NCBI GenBank assembly: GCA_021825945.1 | Contig: JAKAFN010000002.1 | Span: forward strand, 105,915 to 169,914 | Length of the DNA stretch: 64,000 nt | Direction of reading: 5' to 3' | Origin: Pseudomonadota bacterium | Lineage (GTDB): Bacteria > Pseudomonadota > Gammaproteobacteria > Burkholderiales > Burkholderiaceae_F | Part shown: piece by piece, positions 55,051 to 64,000 of the stretch | Layout of the letters: the number at the start of each line of letters is the position of its first letter | Position numbering within the stretch: position 1 is the first letter of the stretch | Translations under genes and position numbers: made by a program | The notes under the pieces: model-generated | Seen by the model: only the letters and a program-made list of their open reading frames with translations | Databases searched by the model: none | What the model was told of the DNA's origin: nothing

Positions 55051-55913
55051 GGTAGATCCATTTCTCCTTCGAATACCGGTTCCGCCGGGCCCGTCATCCA
55101 CACCGATTTCCCGTCCCCACCCCAGGCGATGCGCAGCGTGCCCCCGCGCGCCTGCACTTCGACCGGGGCGTCGAGCAACCCCGTCCGGATGCCGGCTGCC
55201 GCAGCCGCGCAGGCGCCGGTGCCGCAGGCCAGCGTTTCCCCTGCGCCGCGCTCCCATACCCGCAAGCGCAGATGCGAACGATCGACCACCTGGGCAAAGC
55301 CGGCGTTGACACCGCGCGCGAAGCGCGGATGCCGCTCGATCCGGGGGCCGTCCTCCGCCACCGGCGCCGCGTCGACATCGTCGACGAACTGGACGGCATG
55401 AGGATTGCCCATCGACACGATGCACACCGGCACCGAACGCCGCTCCACCTCGAGCGGCCAGAATCGTGCGCCGCCGCACACCGATGGCACGAGGCCGGAG
55501 GCGTCGAAGCCGCTGGCCTCGGGTCGAAAATCGGGGGGCCCCATGTCGACCGTAACCCGGCCGTCGTCCTCCAATTGCGGCTCGATCACGCCGCTCGCGG
55601 TCACCACGCGGATCCGGCGCTTATCGGTCAGACCGAGGCGGCGCACGAACTTGACGAAGCAGCGCGCGCCGTTGCCGCACTGCTCGACCTCGCCGCCGTC
55701 CGCATTGAAAATGCGATAGCGAAAGTCCGCCTCCGCGCCCGGGCCCGAAGCCGGCGGGCGTTCGACGACCAGCACCTGATCGGCGCCGACACCATAGCGG
55801 CGGTCCGCCAGGGCGCGAATCCGGCGCGCATCGAGTTCGAGGCGCTGCCCGATCCCATCGAGCATCACGAAATCGTTGCCGGCACCTTGCATTTTGACGA
55901 AATGGACCTTCAT
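55047..55913 (-). CDS. dapF: Diaminopimelate epimerase DapF
   Basis: This 288-residue enzyme converts LL- to meso-diaminopimelate for lysine and peptidoglycan. Both catalytic cysteines are visible: CGNGARC in the first half and ACGTGACA in the second. The start [19 protein letters not shown] is typical. It is the first gene of a three-gene coupled run with DUF484 and the RlmI-like gene. Confidence 0.97.
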   Translation of the reverse strand: MKVHFVKMQGAGNDFVMLDGIGQRLELDARRIRALADRRYGVGADQVLVVERPPASGPGAEADFRYRIFNADGGEVEQCGNGARCFVKFVRRLGLTDKRRIRVVTASGVIEPQLEDDGRVTVDMGPPDFRPEASGFDASGLVPSVCGGARFWPLEVERRSVPVCIVSMGNPHAVQFVDDVDAAPVAEDGPRIERHPRFARGVNAGFAQVVDRSHLRLRVWERGAGETLACGTGACAAAAAGIRTGLLDAPVEVQARGGTLRIAWGGDGKSVWMTGPAEPVFEGEMDLP

Positions 55914-56055
55914 GGCGCGATTATCGCCGACCGCGAGCGGGAATCCGGACCGGACGACCATGGCCGCGCGACCCGCATGGATCGCCGATTGCGGCATCGC
56001 AAATTTCCGGGGCATCGTTTCCGGGGATCGGAGGATAGAATCCGGCGATAAGCCC

Positions 56056-58311
56056 ATGAATAACCGCAGCAACACGGGACAACGCCTCCGGAGCGAGGTG
56101 GCCGCCCTCCTCCCCGAAGAACAACAAGAGATCCTTGACTTCCAGCAAGCGATCCTGCGCAGCGTATTGGGCGGCGCGGACTCCGCCGGCATGGTTGCCG
56201 ACATCTGCCGCCTGGCAGAGATGTTGCTGCCCGACTCGGTCGGGTCGGTGATGCTCCTCAACCACGACGATGGCCTACTGCACTTGTTTGCCGCACCGAG
56301 CGTGCCGCCGGATGCGGCACGCCGGCTGAATTTCCTGCGCCCCGGCCCGGGTGGCGGGTCCTGCGGCAACGTCATCCACTGCGGCACGCCGCAGTACGTC
56401 GACGATACCTTCCATGACCCGCGCTGGAGCGACCTGCGCCCGGTCGCGCGGGATCTCGACATCCGCTCCTGTTGGTCGGTCCCGGTCGTCGACGGCCGGG
56501 GAAGCATCGTCGGCACATTCGCGTTGTCGAGCTTCGAGCACCGGATACCGGGGTCGTTCCATCGCAAGCTGCTGGACACCGGCGCGGCGCTCATCGGGAT
56601 CATCCTTTCGCATGCCCGCTGGCAGGACAGCCTGCGACTCTATGGCAAGGCCTTCGATTCCGCCGAGGAGGGCATGCTCATCGCCGATGCCCAAAAGCGC
56701 ATCGTCGCCGCCAATGCAAGCATGACCACGATGATCGGGTGCCACAGCGACGAGTTGCTCGGCAAGACGCTGACGGAACTCTCCGCCGAACCGCACGACA
56801 AGGATTTCCACGATACGGTGTGGCATGCCGTGCGCACCACGGGCGCCTGGAGCGGCGAGACCTGGAATCGTCGCAAGAACGGCGAGACCTACCCCGAGTG
56901 GCGGTCGATCAAGGCAATCCGGGGGTCCGACGGCAGTGTGACCAACTACCTCGGCGTGTTCACCGACCTCACCAAGACCAAGGCGGCGGAAAACGCCATT
57001 CAGCACCTGTCGACGCACGATGCGCAGACCGGTCTGCCCAATCGAGTGCTGTTCCGCGCGGCCTGCGAAAGTTTGATCCACAGCGGCGCACAAGGCGCGC
57101 TGCTGTGCCTGAACATCGACGATTTCCGCAGCATCAACGAAACACTCGGGTTGGGCTATGGGGACCACATCCTGCGCGAGATCGCGGCCCGGCTGTCCGG
57201 CCTCGTCGGCAGCGCCGAGAGCGTGTGCCGCTGGAGCGCGGACGAATTCCTCGTGATGACCACCTCGGCCGCCGACCTCGACTCGGCGGCCAATCTTTGC
57301 CTGCGCATTTCGGAAGCGCTGTGCTTGCCGATCGAGATCGACGGCCAACAGATCCGGCTGACGGTCTCGCAAGGGGTCGCCCAGTTCCCGACCGACGGGA
57401 CGAAATTCGACGACCTGCTGCGCTGCGCCACCACCGCCCTGCAAGATGCAAAGCGCGCTGGCAAGAACATCGTGCGCTATGCGACCGCCCGCGCCAACGA
57501 CACGGTCCGCGCACACTTCCAGGTCGCCCAGGACCTGCGACGTGCCCTAGCGAAAAAGGAGTTCGAACTGCACTACCAACCGCAGGTCTGCCTTCGGACC
57601 GGCCGCGTAGTGGGGGCGGAAGGGCTGATCCGCTGGCGCGATCGGGAGCGGGGCCTGGTGTTGCCCGAGGTCTTCATCGGCGCGGCCGAGCGGACCGGCC
57701 TCATCGTCGACATCGGCGCCTGGGTAGTCGAGCAGGCGTGCGCCGACATGGCGCGATGGCGCGCGCTCGGCGCCGGCGACATCCGGCTGAGCGTCAATGT
57801 GTCGGCGATCCAGACCCGGCGCGACGATTTTTGCACGATCCTCACCGGCGCGGTCGCCCGGCACGGCATTGTTGCGGAGCAGCTCGATCTGGAGCTGACC
57901 GAATCCGTGCTCATGGAAGACAGTCCGCAGATGCGCGCCATGCTGGAAAGCCTCAAGCGCACCGGCGTACAACTGTCGATCGACGACTTCGGCACGGGAC
58001 ACTCCAATCTTTCCTATCTGCGCTGGCTGGCGGTCAACCGCATCAAGATCGATCGAACCTTCGTGGGCGGTCTGCGCGACGGCTCCGACACCTCGCCGAT
58101 CGTCCAGGCGGTAATCGGTCTCGCGCACGCCATGAACCTCGCCGTGGTCGCGGAGGGCGTGGAAGACGAGCCGACCTTGCGACAACTGCAAGAGATGGGC
58201 TGCGACGAAGCGCAGGGCTTCTTCTTCGATGCGGCGCTGCCCGCGCCCCAATTCGAGCAGCGACTGCTGCTTGCGGCGGTCCCGTACGCGCGGTTCACGA
58301 ATCCAGATTGA
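56056..58311 (+). CDS. GAF-PAS-GGDEF-EAL protein with degenerate GGDEF
   Basis: This 751-residue protein carries a GAF domain (about residues 30-185), a PAS domain (about 195-315), a GGDEF domain (about 335-490) and an EAL domain (about 510-740). The GGDEF signature reads SADEF at about residue 393, so cyclase activity is unlikely. The EAL signature reads EGL (GAEGLIRW) at about 521 but keeps the metal-binding glutamate, and DDFGTG and EGVE are intact. It is most likely a cyclic di-GMP phosphodiesterase under GAF/PAS control. No membrane helix is visible. Confidence 0.92.
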   Translation: MNNRSNTGQRLRSEVAALLPEEQQEILDFQQAILRSVLGGADSAGMVADICRLAEMLLPDSVGSVMLLNHDDGLLHLFAAPSVPPDAARRLNFLRPGPGGGSCGNVIHCGTPQYVDDTFHDPRWSDLRPVARDLDIRSCWSVPVVDGRGSIVGTFALSSFEHRIPGSFHRKLLDTGAALIGIILSHARWQDSLRLYGKAFDSAEEGMLIADAQKRIVAANASMTTMIGCHSDELLGKTLTELSAEPHDKDFHDTVWHAVRTTGAWSGETWNRRKNGETYPEWRSIKAIRGSDGSVTNYLGVFTDLTKTKAAENAIQHLSTHDAQTGLPNRVLFRAACESLIHSGAQGALLCLNIDDFRSINETLGLGYGDHILREIAARLSGLVGSAESVCRWSADEFLVMTTSAADLDSAANLCLRISEALCLPIEIDGQQIRLTVSQGVAQFPTDGTKFDDLLRCATTALQDAKRAGKNIVRYATARANDTVRAHFQVAQDLRRALAKKEFELHYQPQVCLRTGRVVGAEGLIRWRDRERGLVLPEVFIGAAERTGLIVDIGAWVVEQACADMARWRALGAGDIRLSVNVSAIQTRRDDFCTILTGAVARHGIVAEQLDLELTESVLMEDSPQMRAMLESLKRTGVQLSIDDFGTGHSNLSYLRWLAVNRIKIDRTFVGGLRDGSDTSPIVQAVIGLAHAMNLAVVAEGVEDEPTLRQLQEMGCDEAQGFFFDAALPAPQFEQRLLLAAVPYARFTNPD

Positions 58312-58422
58312 CCGGCTGATCGCGTCCTTGTCGCGCCGGAGCGAAACGCCGTGCCGGTATGATCGACGCCGATAGGGCACCTCCACCGCATCGGCAAACT
58401 CGGCGCGAAGACTCGCTCCCCC

Positions 58423-60159
58423 ATGGACACATCGCATACCCCGGACAGACCGGCGGACCGCCTCGGACCCCGTCTGCGCAAACACCTGCGATCCATCCGG
58501 TTGTTCAAGGGCCTGCCGCCGATGAATCGTCCCGCAGTACTGCGGGACGCCATGGCGGGCGTCGTGCTTGCATCGATGGACATCCCGCAACTCCTCGGTT
58601 ACGCCCGCATCGCCGCCATGCCACCGGTGACCGGTCTCTACACCGGCCTGCTTCCGGCGGTGGCATTCGCGCTTTTCGGCGCGTCACCGAGTCTCGTCGT
58701 CGCGGCTGACTCCGCAACCGCCACGATCTTCGCGGGCAAGCTGACGACGCTCGCCGATCCGTCGAGTGCGGAGTACGTCGCGCTGGCCGGGATGACGGCG
58801 TTGCTCACGGCCATGATGCTGCTGATCGCGCGCATTTTCCGTCTCGGCTTCCTGGCCGATTTCCTGTCCCGCACGGTGCTGGTGGGATTCCTTGCGGGCG
58901 TCGGAGTACAGGTCGGCATCGCGATGCTGGGCGATATGCTCGCCATCCCCTTTGCGTCGCGCCTGACGACCGAACAGGCTGCCGACCTCGCCAGTCACCT
59001 GTCGACCATCGATTGGCCGGTCTTCGGCCTGTCGACGATCGTCGTCGCGACGATCCTTTCGTTCAAGCGGTTCCGGCCGCACTGGCCTGTGGCCCTGGTC
59101 GCGGTGATCATCAGCATCGGCGCCAGCGTGATCTGGGGTTTCGCTCACCACGGTATCGCCGTGATCGGTCCCTTGCGGGTCGGCCTTCCGCACCTGCGCT
59201 TTCCCTCGGTCGGATGGACGCAGGCGCTGGACCTTCTGGAGGTGGCCGCATCCTGCTTCGTCGTGGTCATCGCGCAGAGCGCGGCAACGAGTCGCGCGTT
59301 CGCCGACCGTCATGGCGATGCCATCGACGAGGATGCAGACTTGCTCGGCCTCGCCGCGGCCAACGTCGCCGCGGCGATGACCGGCGCCTTCGTGGTCAAC
59401 GGCAGCCCGACGCAAACGGCGATGGCCGATCAGGCGGGCGCGCGCAGCCAGATCGCCCAGGTCACGTTGGCCGTGGTCGTCGTCGCGGTGCTGCTGTTTC
59501 TGAGCCGATGGCTGCAATATCTGCCGCGGTGCGTCCTGGCATCGATCGTTTTCACGATCGCCGTCAGTCTGGTCAACGTCCGCGAACTGAACGGAATCCG
59601 CCGGGAAAGCCCTGGCGAATTCGCGCTGGCAATGACGACCGCGGTCGTGATCGTGGTCGGCGGCGTGGAGAGCGGGATTCTGGCGGCGATCGCGCTATCG
59701 TTGCTGCGCCATGTGCGCCACAGCTACCGGCCACATACGATGGTCGTGATGCCCAACGGCAACGGCCGCTGGGAACCCGTCCCGACGCGGGATGGCATGG
59801 AAACCGCGCCCGGCCTGATCGTTTACCGCTTCGGCGCGGACCTGTTCTATGCCAACGAACGGCAGTTCGCCGACGAAGTGCGCCGACTGATCGACGCCGC
59901 CCCCCATCCGGTTCATCGCTTCGTGATCGATGCCTCGGCGATCACCGACCTCGACTATTCGGCGGGGCGCTCCGTCAATGCCCTGTGCCAATCTCTGGCC
60001 GCCCGCGGCATCGAGGTCGCGCTGGCGCGCGTCAATCCCTATCTGCGCGCCGACCTGATGCGCCATGGCGTCACGTCGGTGGTCGGCGAAGCCAACATCT
60101 ACAGCACCCTGCATGACGCGCTCGCGGGCGCCCAGGGCATAGCGGCGTCCGGTCTGTAA
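58423..60159 (+). CDS. SulP-family anion permease with STAS domain
   Basis: This 578-residue SLC26/SulP transporter has about 12 helices, with ASMDIPQLLGYARIAAMPPVTGLYTGLLPA at the N-terminal end (in parts) and ADSATATIFAGKL, GSPTQTAMADQAGARSQIAQ. The C-terminal STAS domain (about residues 455-570) includes VHRFVIDASAITDLDYSAG. The transported anion (sulfate, bicarbonate or other) cannot be told. It converges with a small lipoprotein gene. Confidence 0.92.
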   Translation: MDTSHTPDRPADRLGPRLRKHLRSIRLFKGLPPMNRPAVLRDAMAGVVLASMDIPQLLGYARIAAMPPVTGLYTGLLPAVAFALFGASPSLVVAADSATATIFAGKLTTLADPSSAEYVALAGMTALLTAMMLLIARIFRLGFLADFLSRTVLVGFLAGVGVQVGIAMLGDMLAIPFASRLTTEQAADLASHLSTIDWPVFGLSTIVVATILSFKRFRPHWPVALVAVIISIGASVIWGFAHHGIAVIGPLRVGLPHLRFPSVGWTQALDLLEVAASCFVVVIAQSAATSRAFADRHGDAIDEDADLLGLAAANVAAAMTGAFVVNGSPTQTAMADQAGARSQIAQVTLAVVVVAVLLFLSRWLQYLPRCVLASIVFTIAVSLVNVRELNGIRRESPGEFALAMTTAVVIVVGGVESGILAAIALSLLRHVRHSYRPHTMVVMPNGNGRWEPVPTRDGMETAPGLIVYRFGADLFYANERQFADEVRRLIDAAPHPVHRFVIDASAITDLDYSAGRSVNALCQSLAARGIEVALARVNPYLRADLMRHGVTSVVGEANIYSTLHDALAGAQGIAASGL

Positions 60160-60206
60160 GCGCGCGGGCGTGACGCGGCAACACCACCAGAACGGCGGCG
60201 ATCTTC

Positions 60207-60680
60207 TTACCAGCCCATCGTCGGGCCGAAGGCGAATCCGTATCCGGGCCCCCAGGGACCCCATGCCGACCAGTTCCAGGATGCGTTGCTGTACATCTCC
60301 GCTGCCATCGCCTGCTCGTCGACCATATGCTGTTGCAAGCGATCCCGCTTGTACTGGTTGTATGCCTGTTGTGTGCCGATGTATAGACAACCGCAAACCA
60401 TGGGGTCGGCATAGACGTAATGAACGACGTCGCCATGTACGCGCATCACGAACCGGTTCGGCGGCAACTGGCTCAACATTGCGATGCGCTCGGGTGTATT
60501 GGCCGGACGAACGAGGAATCCGGCCGCGGCCAGATTGTCTTCGTGATGCGTGATCCGCTCCTGCTGCGTCTCGCAGGAACACAATGCAATGACGGTCAAC
60601 AGCGCGGCCGCGCCGGCGCGCAGCGGCCGGATTCCGGAGGATGCACGGACGGATCCGGCTGGGCGAAACGATGCAAGCAT
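60207..60680 (-). CDS. Predicted small lipoprotein of unknown function
   Basis: This 157-residue protein has a signal sequence ending in a lipobox at ALCSCETQ (cysteine about residue 36). The mature part has NRFVMRVHGDVVHYVYADP, a CGC motif and a Trp/Gly/Pro-rich C-terminus (WNWSAWGPWGPGYGFAFGP). The function is unknown. The ATG at 60680 is chosen over an upstream in-frame start that would add 42 arginine-rich residues. Confidence 0.68.
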   Translation of the reverse strand: MLASFRPAGSVRASSGIRPLRAGAAALLTVIALCSCETQQERITHHEDNLAAAGFLVRPANTPERIAMLSQLPPNRFVMRVHGDVVHYVYADPMVCGCLYIGTQQAYNQYKRDRLQQHMVDEQAMAAEMYSNASWNWSAWGPWGPGYGFAFGPTMGW

Positions 60681-60951
60681 GCCAAGCTCCACGATGCAGG
60701 GAATACGAGAAGCATACCGTGCCGAGCGACGCCGGTCACGACGATGCCGCTCGCGGCCACGCATCGGCCTCGGGGATCGTCGTCGCCCTGAAAATTCCGT
60801 ACGCAATATCCCGTAAACACTCCTCGCAACGCATTCGCGCGATGCCGGACATTCCTGGGGATCCTTGCGGAGAAAATGGGCGACGGCGCCGCGGAACCAT
60901 CATCGATCGTTCCCCGGCGCCCCTCGGAAAACCATTGCACCGGAGTTCATG

Positions 60952-61845
60952 ATGAAAGCAAATACCCGAAGCGCCTTGTCCCTGCTGGCTTGTGCCGGGC
61001 TGATGGGCGCGATCGGCAGTGCCGCCGCCGCGGATGCCCGCGTTTCGCCGCCCGCGACACCCGCCACGGCCGCGAAGGAACAGCACGTGAAGGATGTTGC
61101 CTCGCAAGCGCTGCGTCGACAGCGCCGCCGACTGATCCGCAACGCGATGGTCGCCCAAGACGAAGTGCTGCACGCCCTGTTCTATCTGGAAGATCGCGAT
61201 ACGAAGCAGGCGTTCCACCTGCTGGCCGATGCGGATGGGCGACTCAACGTGCTGCTCGCGCGCGACCCGCATCTCAACCTCGTGCCAATCGCCGTCCGTG
61301 CCAACATCGTCGACACCAAGCCTGCGCTGGACAAGATCCATGCTTCCGTGAAAAGCGCCGAGTCGGCGCTCGATGCCGGCAACATCCAGCACGCCCGCGC
61401 CCTGCTGGTCCCGTTACGCAGTGAGATGCACATCGACACCGATCTGCTGCCGCTGGGGATCTACCCGAAGGCGATCAAGAAGGCCAGCGCAGAGATCCAG
61501 GCATCGCGCACTTCCGATGCGGAGTCGACGCTCGCCGATGCGCTCGGGTCGATCGTGACGTCGGAACAGATCGTTCCCTTGCCACCGATCGAAGCCGAAG
61601 GGGACGTGCTGAACGCGGAGAGCCTGATGAAACAGGGCACTGCGAAAAACAAGGCGGCGATCCTTTCGCTGCTAGCGCGTGCGGACCACCATCTCGCCGA
61701 TGCCGACGCCCTCGGCTATGGAAAATACAAGCCGATCCGCGACGAAATCGCCACAATCCAGGAAAAAGTGCGCGGGGGCAATGTGAAGCCGGGCATTTTC
61801 GGGCATATCAAGCAGATGTTCCACGACCTGGCAGCAAAAGTCTGA
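60952..61845 (+). CDS. YfdX-family periplasmic protein
   Basis: This 297-residue protein has a signal peptide (about residues 1-27, ending AAAADA) and an alpha-helical body typical of YfdX: ALFYLEDRDTKQAFHLLADADGRLN, then repeated AL..G...A pairs. YfdX is linked to acid and antibiotic stress in enterobacteria, but the mechanism is not settled. Two adjacent ATGs (60949, 60952) follow CGGAG; 60952 has the better spacing. A hairpin terminator follows. Confidence 0.88.
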   Translation: MKANTRSALSLLACAGLMGAIGSAAAADARVSPPATPATAAKEQHVKDVASQALRRQRRRLIRNAMVAQDEVLHALFYLEDRDTKQAFHLLADADGRLNVLLARDPHLNLVPIAVRANIVDTKPALDKIHASVKSAESALDAGNIQHARALLVPLRSEMHIDTDLLPLGIYPKAIKKASAEIQASRTSDAESTLADALGSIVTSEQIVPLPPIEAEGDVLNAESLMKQGTAKNKAAILSLLARADHHLADADALGYGKYKPIRDEIATIQEKVRGGNVKPGIFGHIKQMFHDLAAKV

Positions 61846-61860
61846 TCGTGCCGCGACCCG

Positions 61861-61878
61861 AGCCGCTTGCGGCTTTTT
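61861..61878 (+). terminator. Intrinsic terminator after yfdX
   Basis: AGCCG-CTTG-CGGCT is followed directly by TTTT. It lies between yfdX and the DUF2501 gene, which suggests these are mainly separate transcripts. Confidence 0.7.
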
Positions 61879-61898
61879 GATCGACGAAGGGAACCAAC

Positions 61899-62336
61899 AT
61901 GAAAAAAACCAGCCATCATTTCCTGGCGCTCGCGGTCGTCTGCCTGCTGCCGATTTCCTCCGCCCACGCACAACTCGGCGGCATCCTCAACCAGTTCGGC
62001 GGTGGTACGGCGCAATCGTCCGGAACTCCCGCCGCCGGGCTCGGCGCAATCGGCGGCGGCACCGCGCTGGTTCCCGGCAGCCTCGGCAATGTCGTGGGTT
62101 TGCTGAAATACTGCATCGAAAACAACTATCTGGGCGGCAACGCCCGATCTGTACAGAGCACGCTGATGGGCAAGCTCGGAGACAACCCGGCCTCCAACCC
62201 CGGGTACGCGAGCGGCCTCGTCGGCATCCTCGATGCCGGCAATGGCCAGACGATGAACCTCGGCGGCGGAGCAACGCAGCCACTCAGCCAGCAGATTTGC
62301 ACGCGCGTATTGGCGCAAGCGAAATCGTTTCTGTAA
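61899..62336 (+). CDS. DUF2501-family secreted protein
   Basis: This 145-residue protein has a clear signal peptide (MKKTSHHFLALAVVCLLPIS, ending AHA before QLGG). A glycine-rich region leads into NVVGLLKYCIENNYLGGNA, the mark of DUF2501, and a late cysteine in QQICTRVL could pair with the first. The function is unknown. It follows yfdX after a terminator. Confidence 0.85.
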   Translation: MKKTSHHFLALAVVCLLPISSAHAQLGGILNQFGGGTAQSSGTPAAGLGAIGGGTALVPGSLGNVVGLLKYCIENNYLGGNARSVQSTLMGKLGDNPASNPGYASGLVGILDAGNGQTMNLGGGATQPLSQQICTRVLAQAKSFL

Positions 62337-62421
62337 AGACCCATGGCCGTCCTGTCATGAGACGGTAACGGCGGTGCGGGAAAAACGGGCTCCTGCGCAG
62401 AAAAGGATGAGGAAAGCCGAA

Positions 62422-63435
62422 ATGGATCGGAAACTGGCGCGCGCGGGCCTGGCCGCGCTCATCGCCGCATGCCTCGCGCCGCAAGCCGCGGTCGCGGCGG
62501 CAGACCTACCGTGGACGGTCGTCGCCGATGTCCCGCTACCCGGAAACACGACCCGCTTCGACTATGCGAGCGATGATCCCGGGCGGCATCGCCTGTTCCT
62601 GGCACATCTCGGACAGAGCGAGGTCCTGGCGTTCGACACCCGAACCCGCAAAACCATCGGGGTGATCGGCAACGTCCGCAACGTCCACGGCGTGCTGGCG
62701 ATTCCACAGCTCGACCGCGTCTACGCCAGCGCGACCGGCACCGACGAAGTCGTGGCGATCGACGAAACACGCCTGACCGAAGTGGCGCGGATCCCGGTCG
62801 GCGTCCATCCGGACGGCATGGCCTATGCGCCCGGAGTCGAGCGGCTGTATGTGTCGGACGAAATCGGCAAGACCGAGACCGTGATCGACGTCCGCACCAA
62901 CCGGCGCATCGCCACCATTCCCTTGGGCGGTGAAGTCGGCAACAGCCAATACGACCGCGCATCCGGCCACATTTTCGTCAACGTGCAGACGCAAGGGCGA
63001 CTGGTCGAGATCGATCCCGCGACCGATCACATCGTCCGCCGCATCCGCCTGCCGGGCGCGAATGACAATCACGGCCTGCTCATCGAACCGCGATCGCGCC
63101 GAGCCTTCATCGCCTGCGCCGGCAACGACCGGCTGTTGGTGCTCGACCTGCGGACACGGCGGATCACGCAGACGCTGCCGGTCGGCCACGACCCCGACGT
63201 GCTCGATTTCGACCCGCGAGAGAACCTGCTCTACGTTGCGTCGGAATCGGGGACGGTATCGATGATGGCGCTACAGGCCGGTCGCCTGCGAATGCTGGGC
63301 ACGGCCCGGCTTGCGCCCGATGCCCATGTCGTCGCCGTGGACCCGGACACGGATCTCGCCTATTTCCCGATCCGCGATCTCGGCGGTCACCCGATACTGC
63401 GCATCACCGAAGTCGCCAACAAGGGAATGCGATAA
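62422..63435 (+). CDS. YncE-like beta-propeller protein (YVTN family)
   Basis: This 337-residue protein has a signal peptide (MDRKLARAGLAALIAACLAP, ending AVAAA) and seven repeated segments of the YVTN beta-propeller type, for example RVYASATGTDEVVAIDETRL, RLYVSDEIGKTETVIDVRTN and LLYVASESGTVSMM. The function is unknown; YncE binds DNA and is iron-regulated in E. coli. I choose the ATG at 62422 because GAGGAAAG lies at good spacing; starts at 62374 and 62407 also exist. Confidence 0.82.
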   Translation: MDRKLARAGLAALIAACLAPQAAVAAADLPWTVVADVPLPGNTTRFDYASDDPGRHRLFLAHLGQSEVLAFDTRTRKTIGVIGNVRNVHGVLAIPQLDRVYASATGTDEVVAIDETRLTEVARIPVGVHPDGMAYAPGVERLYVSDEIGKTETVIDVRTNRRIATIPLGGEVGNSQYDRASGHIFVNVQTQGRLVEIDPATDHIVRRIRLPGANDNHGLLIEPRSRRAFIACAGNDRLLVLDLRTRRITQTLPVGHDPDVLDFDPRENLLYVASESGTVSMMALQAGRLRMLGTARLAPDAHVVAVDPDTDLAYFPIRDLGGHPILRITEVANKGMR

Positions 63436-63472
63436 TCCCGACTCCCCGTCGAGTTCAACCGAAAGACTCCGT

Positions 63473-64000
63473 GTGACCTACGCCCTGCTCGCGGTAGCGA
63501 CCGTTCTCTGGGGCGCGAACTTCAATCTTTCGAAGCACGTCCTGGCCGACGAGCCCGCGTTGGTCGCCGCCGCCGCGCGGTTCGACATCGCCGCGGCCGC
63601 GATGCTCGCGCTGTGCGCCGTTCGAAAGACCTCCGTGCCGATTCTGCGTCACGGTCGCGCCTACGTCATCCTGGGTGCGGTCGGCGTGGCCGGATTCAAT
63701 GCCTTGTTCTTCTACGGCATGCAGTGGACCTCTGCCGTCAACGGCGCGCTGATCATGGCGACGAGCCCGCTGTTGACCGCGACCCTTGCGTACTTCGTAG
63801 CGGGAGACCGGCTGGGCGTCCGGCAACTCCTCGCGCTACCAATCGCCCTGGGCGGCGTCGCCTTCGTGGTGCTGGGCGGCGGCGCACGCGTGCATATCGC
63901 ATTCGGCGACATCCTGATGCTTGCCGGCAGCCTTTGCTGGGCAATCTACAACGTGCTGACGGGCAAACTGATGCCTCGGGGCGTGGATGGATTCGCCAAT
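63473..64000 (+). CDS. EamA/DMT-family transporter, N-terminal part (3' end outside window)
   Basis: The frame is open from the GTG at 63473 to the window edge (176 residues). It encodes about six membrane helices with VTYALLAVATVLWGANFNLS at the start and the EamA hallmark AVNGALIMATSPLLTATLAY, then GDILMLAGSLCWAIYNVLTG. This is a drug/metabolite transporter of unknown substrate. The rest of the second half lies beyond the window. Confidence 0.88.
   Translation, partial: MTYALLAVATVLWGANFNLSKHVLADEPALVAAAARFDIAAAAMLALCAVRKTSVPILRHGRAYVILGAVGVAGFNALFFYGMQWTSAVNGALIMATSPLLTATLAYFVAGDRLGVRQLLALPIALGGVAFVVLGGGARVHIAFGDILMLAGSLCWAIYNVLTGKLMPRGVDGFAN

Noticed and set aside
1..64000. CRISPR arrays, rRNA or tRNA genes, prophage structural genes
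   Set aside because: I saw no regularly spaced repeats, no tRNA-like clover motifs in the gaps and no phage modules; the only mobile trace is the integrase remnant and short palindromes.

Overview
The window is 64 kb of GC-rich bacterial chromosome with about 60 protein genes and no rRNA, tRNA or CRISPR array that I could see. It looks like a betaproteobacterium, most likely order Burkholderiales. The main grounds are the gene order gpmA / rhodanese-grxC-secB-gpsA with envC and ctpA beside gpmA, metK divergent from two lipid A acyltransferase genes, a DksA with a cysteine-poor finger and a long Lys/Ala/Pro tail, and an SAH riboswitch before ahcY. No species can be named from the sequence alone.

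Layout. 1-3 kb: the end of sppA, slmA, then a small accessory island with an integrase remnant, a palindromic repeat and a HigB/HigA-type toxin-antitoxin pair. 3-6 kb (minus strand): a VIT-family transporter, ttcA, folB and a FolM-like reductase. 6-9.4 kb: metE divergent from metR. 9.4-13.9 kb: a MidA-like methyltransferase, carbonic anhydrase, a lipoprotein, an outer-membrane protein and a truncated haemoglobin. 13.9-19.5 kb (minus): cca, lplT, an NDUFA9-like gene and slt. 19.5-24.8 kb (minus): metF, ahcY, an HD-GYP protein and metK. 25-27.5 kb: two lpxL-type genes and a small secreted protein. 27.6-34.3 kb: a complete tripartite ABC efflux operon (outer membrane factor, YbhG, YbhF, YbhS, YbhR). 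34.3-41.8 kb: a TauE-type permease, a leuA remnant, a methyltransferase, rmuC, a 42-residue membrane microprotein, a short glpD-like gene, a Bcr/CflA transporter, a DUF3293 gene and trmL. 41.9-45.1 kb: copA, copZ and a Sco protein. 45.3-51.2 kb: gpsA, secB, grxC, rhodanese, gpmA, envC and ctpA. 51.3-58.3 kb: dksA, a site-2 protease, an rlmI-like gene, DUF484, dapF and a GAF-PAS-GGDEF-EAL protein. 58.4-64 kb: a SulP permease, a lipoprotein, yfdX, DUF2501, a YncE-like propeller and the start of an EamA transporter.

Theme. Most enzymes of the activated methyl cycle are here: metE, metR, metF, ahcY and metK. ahcY carries a clear SAH riboswitch. metK is preceded by a sequence that folds as a SAM-II-like pseudoknot, followed by a hairpin next to the ribosome binding site. 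If both are real, the product-recycling and SAM-making steps are each under RNA control within 3 kb.

Other points of interest: a toxin gene whose family start codon reads ATA at the predicted transcription start; a 17-bp perfect hairpin enclosing the lplT start codon; a 42-residue membrane microprotein with a strong ribosome binding site; remnants of an integrase and of leuA; degenerate signature residues in the HD-GYP, GGDEF and CCA proteins; and two families of dispersed palindromes, one copy of which encodes the C-terminus of an acyltransferase.
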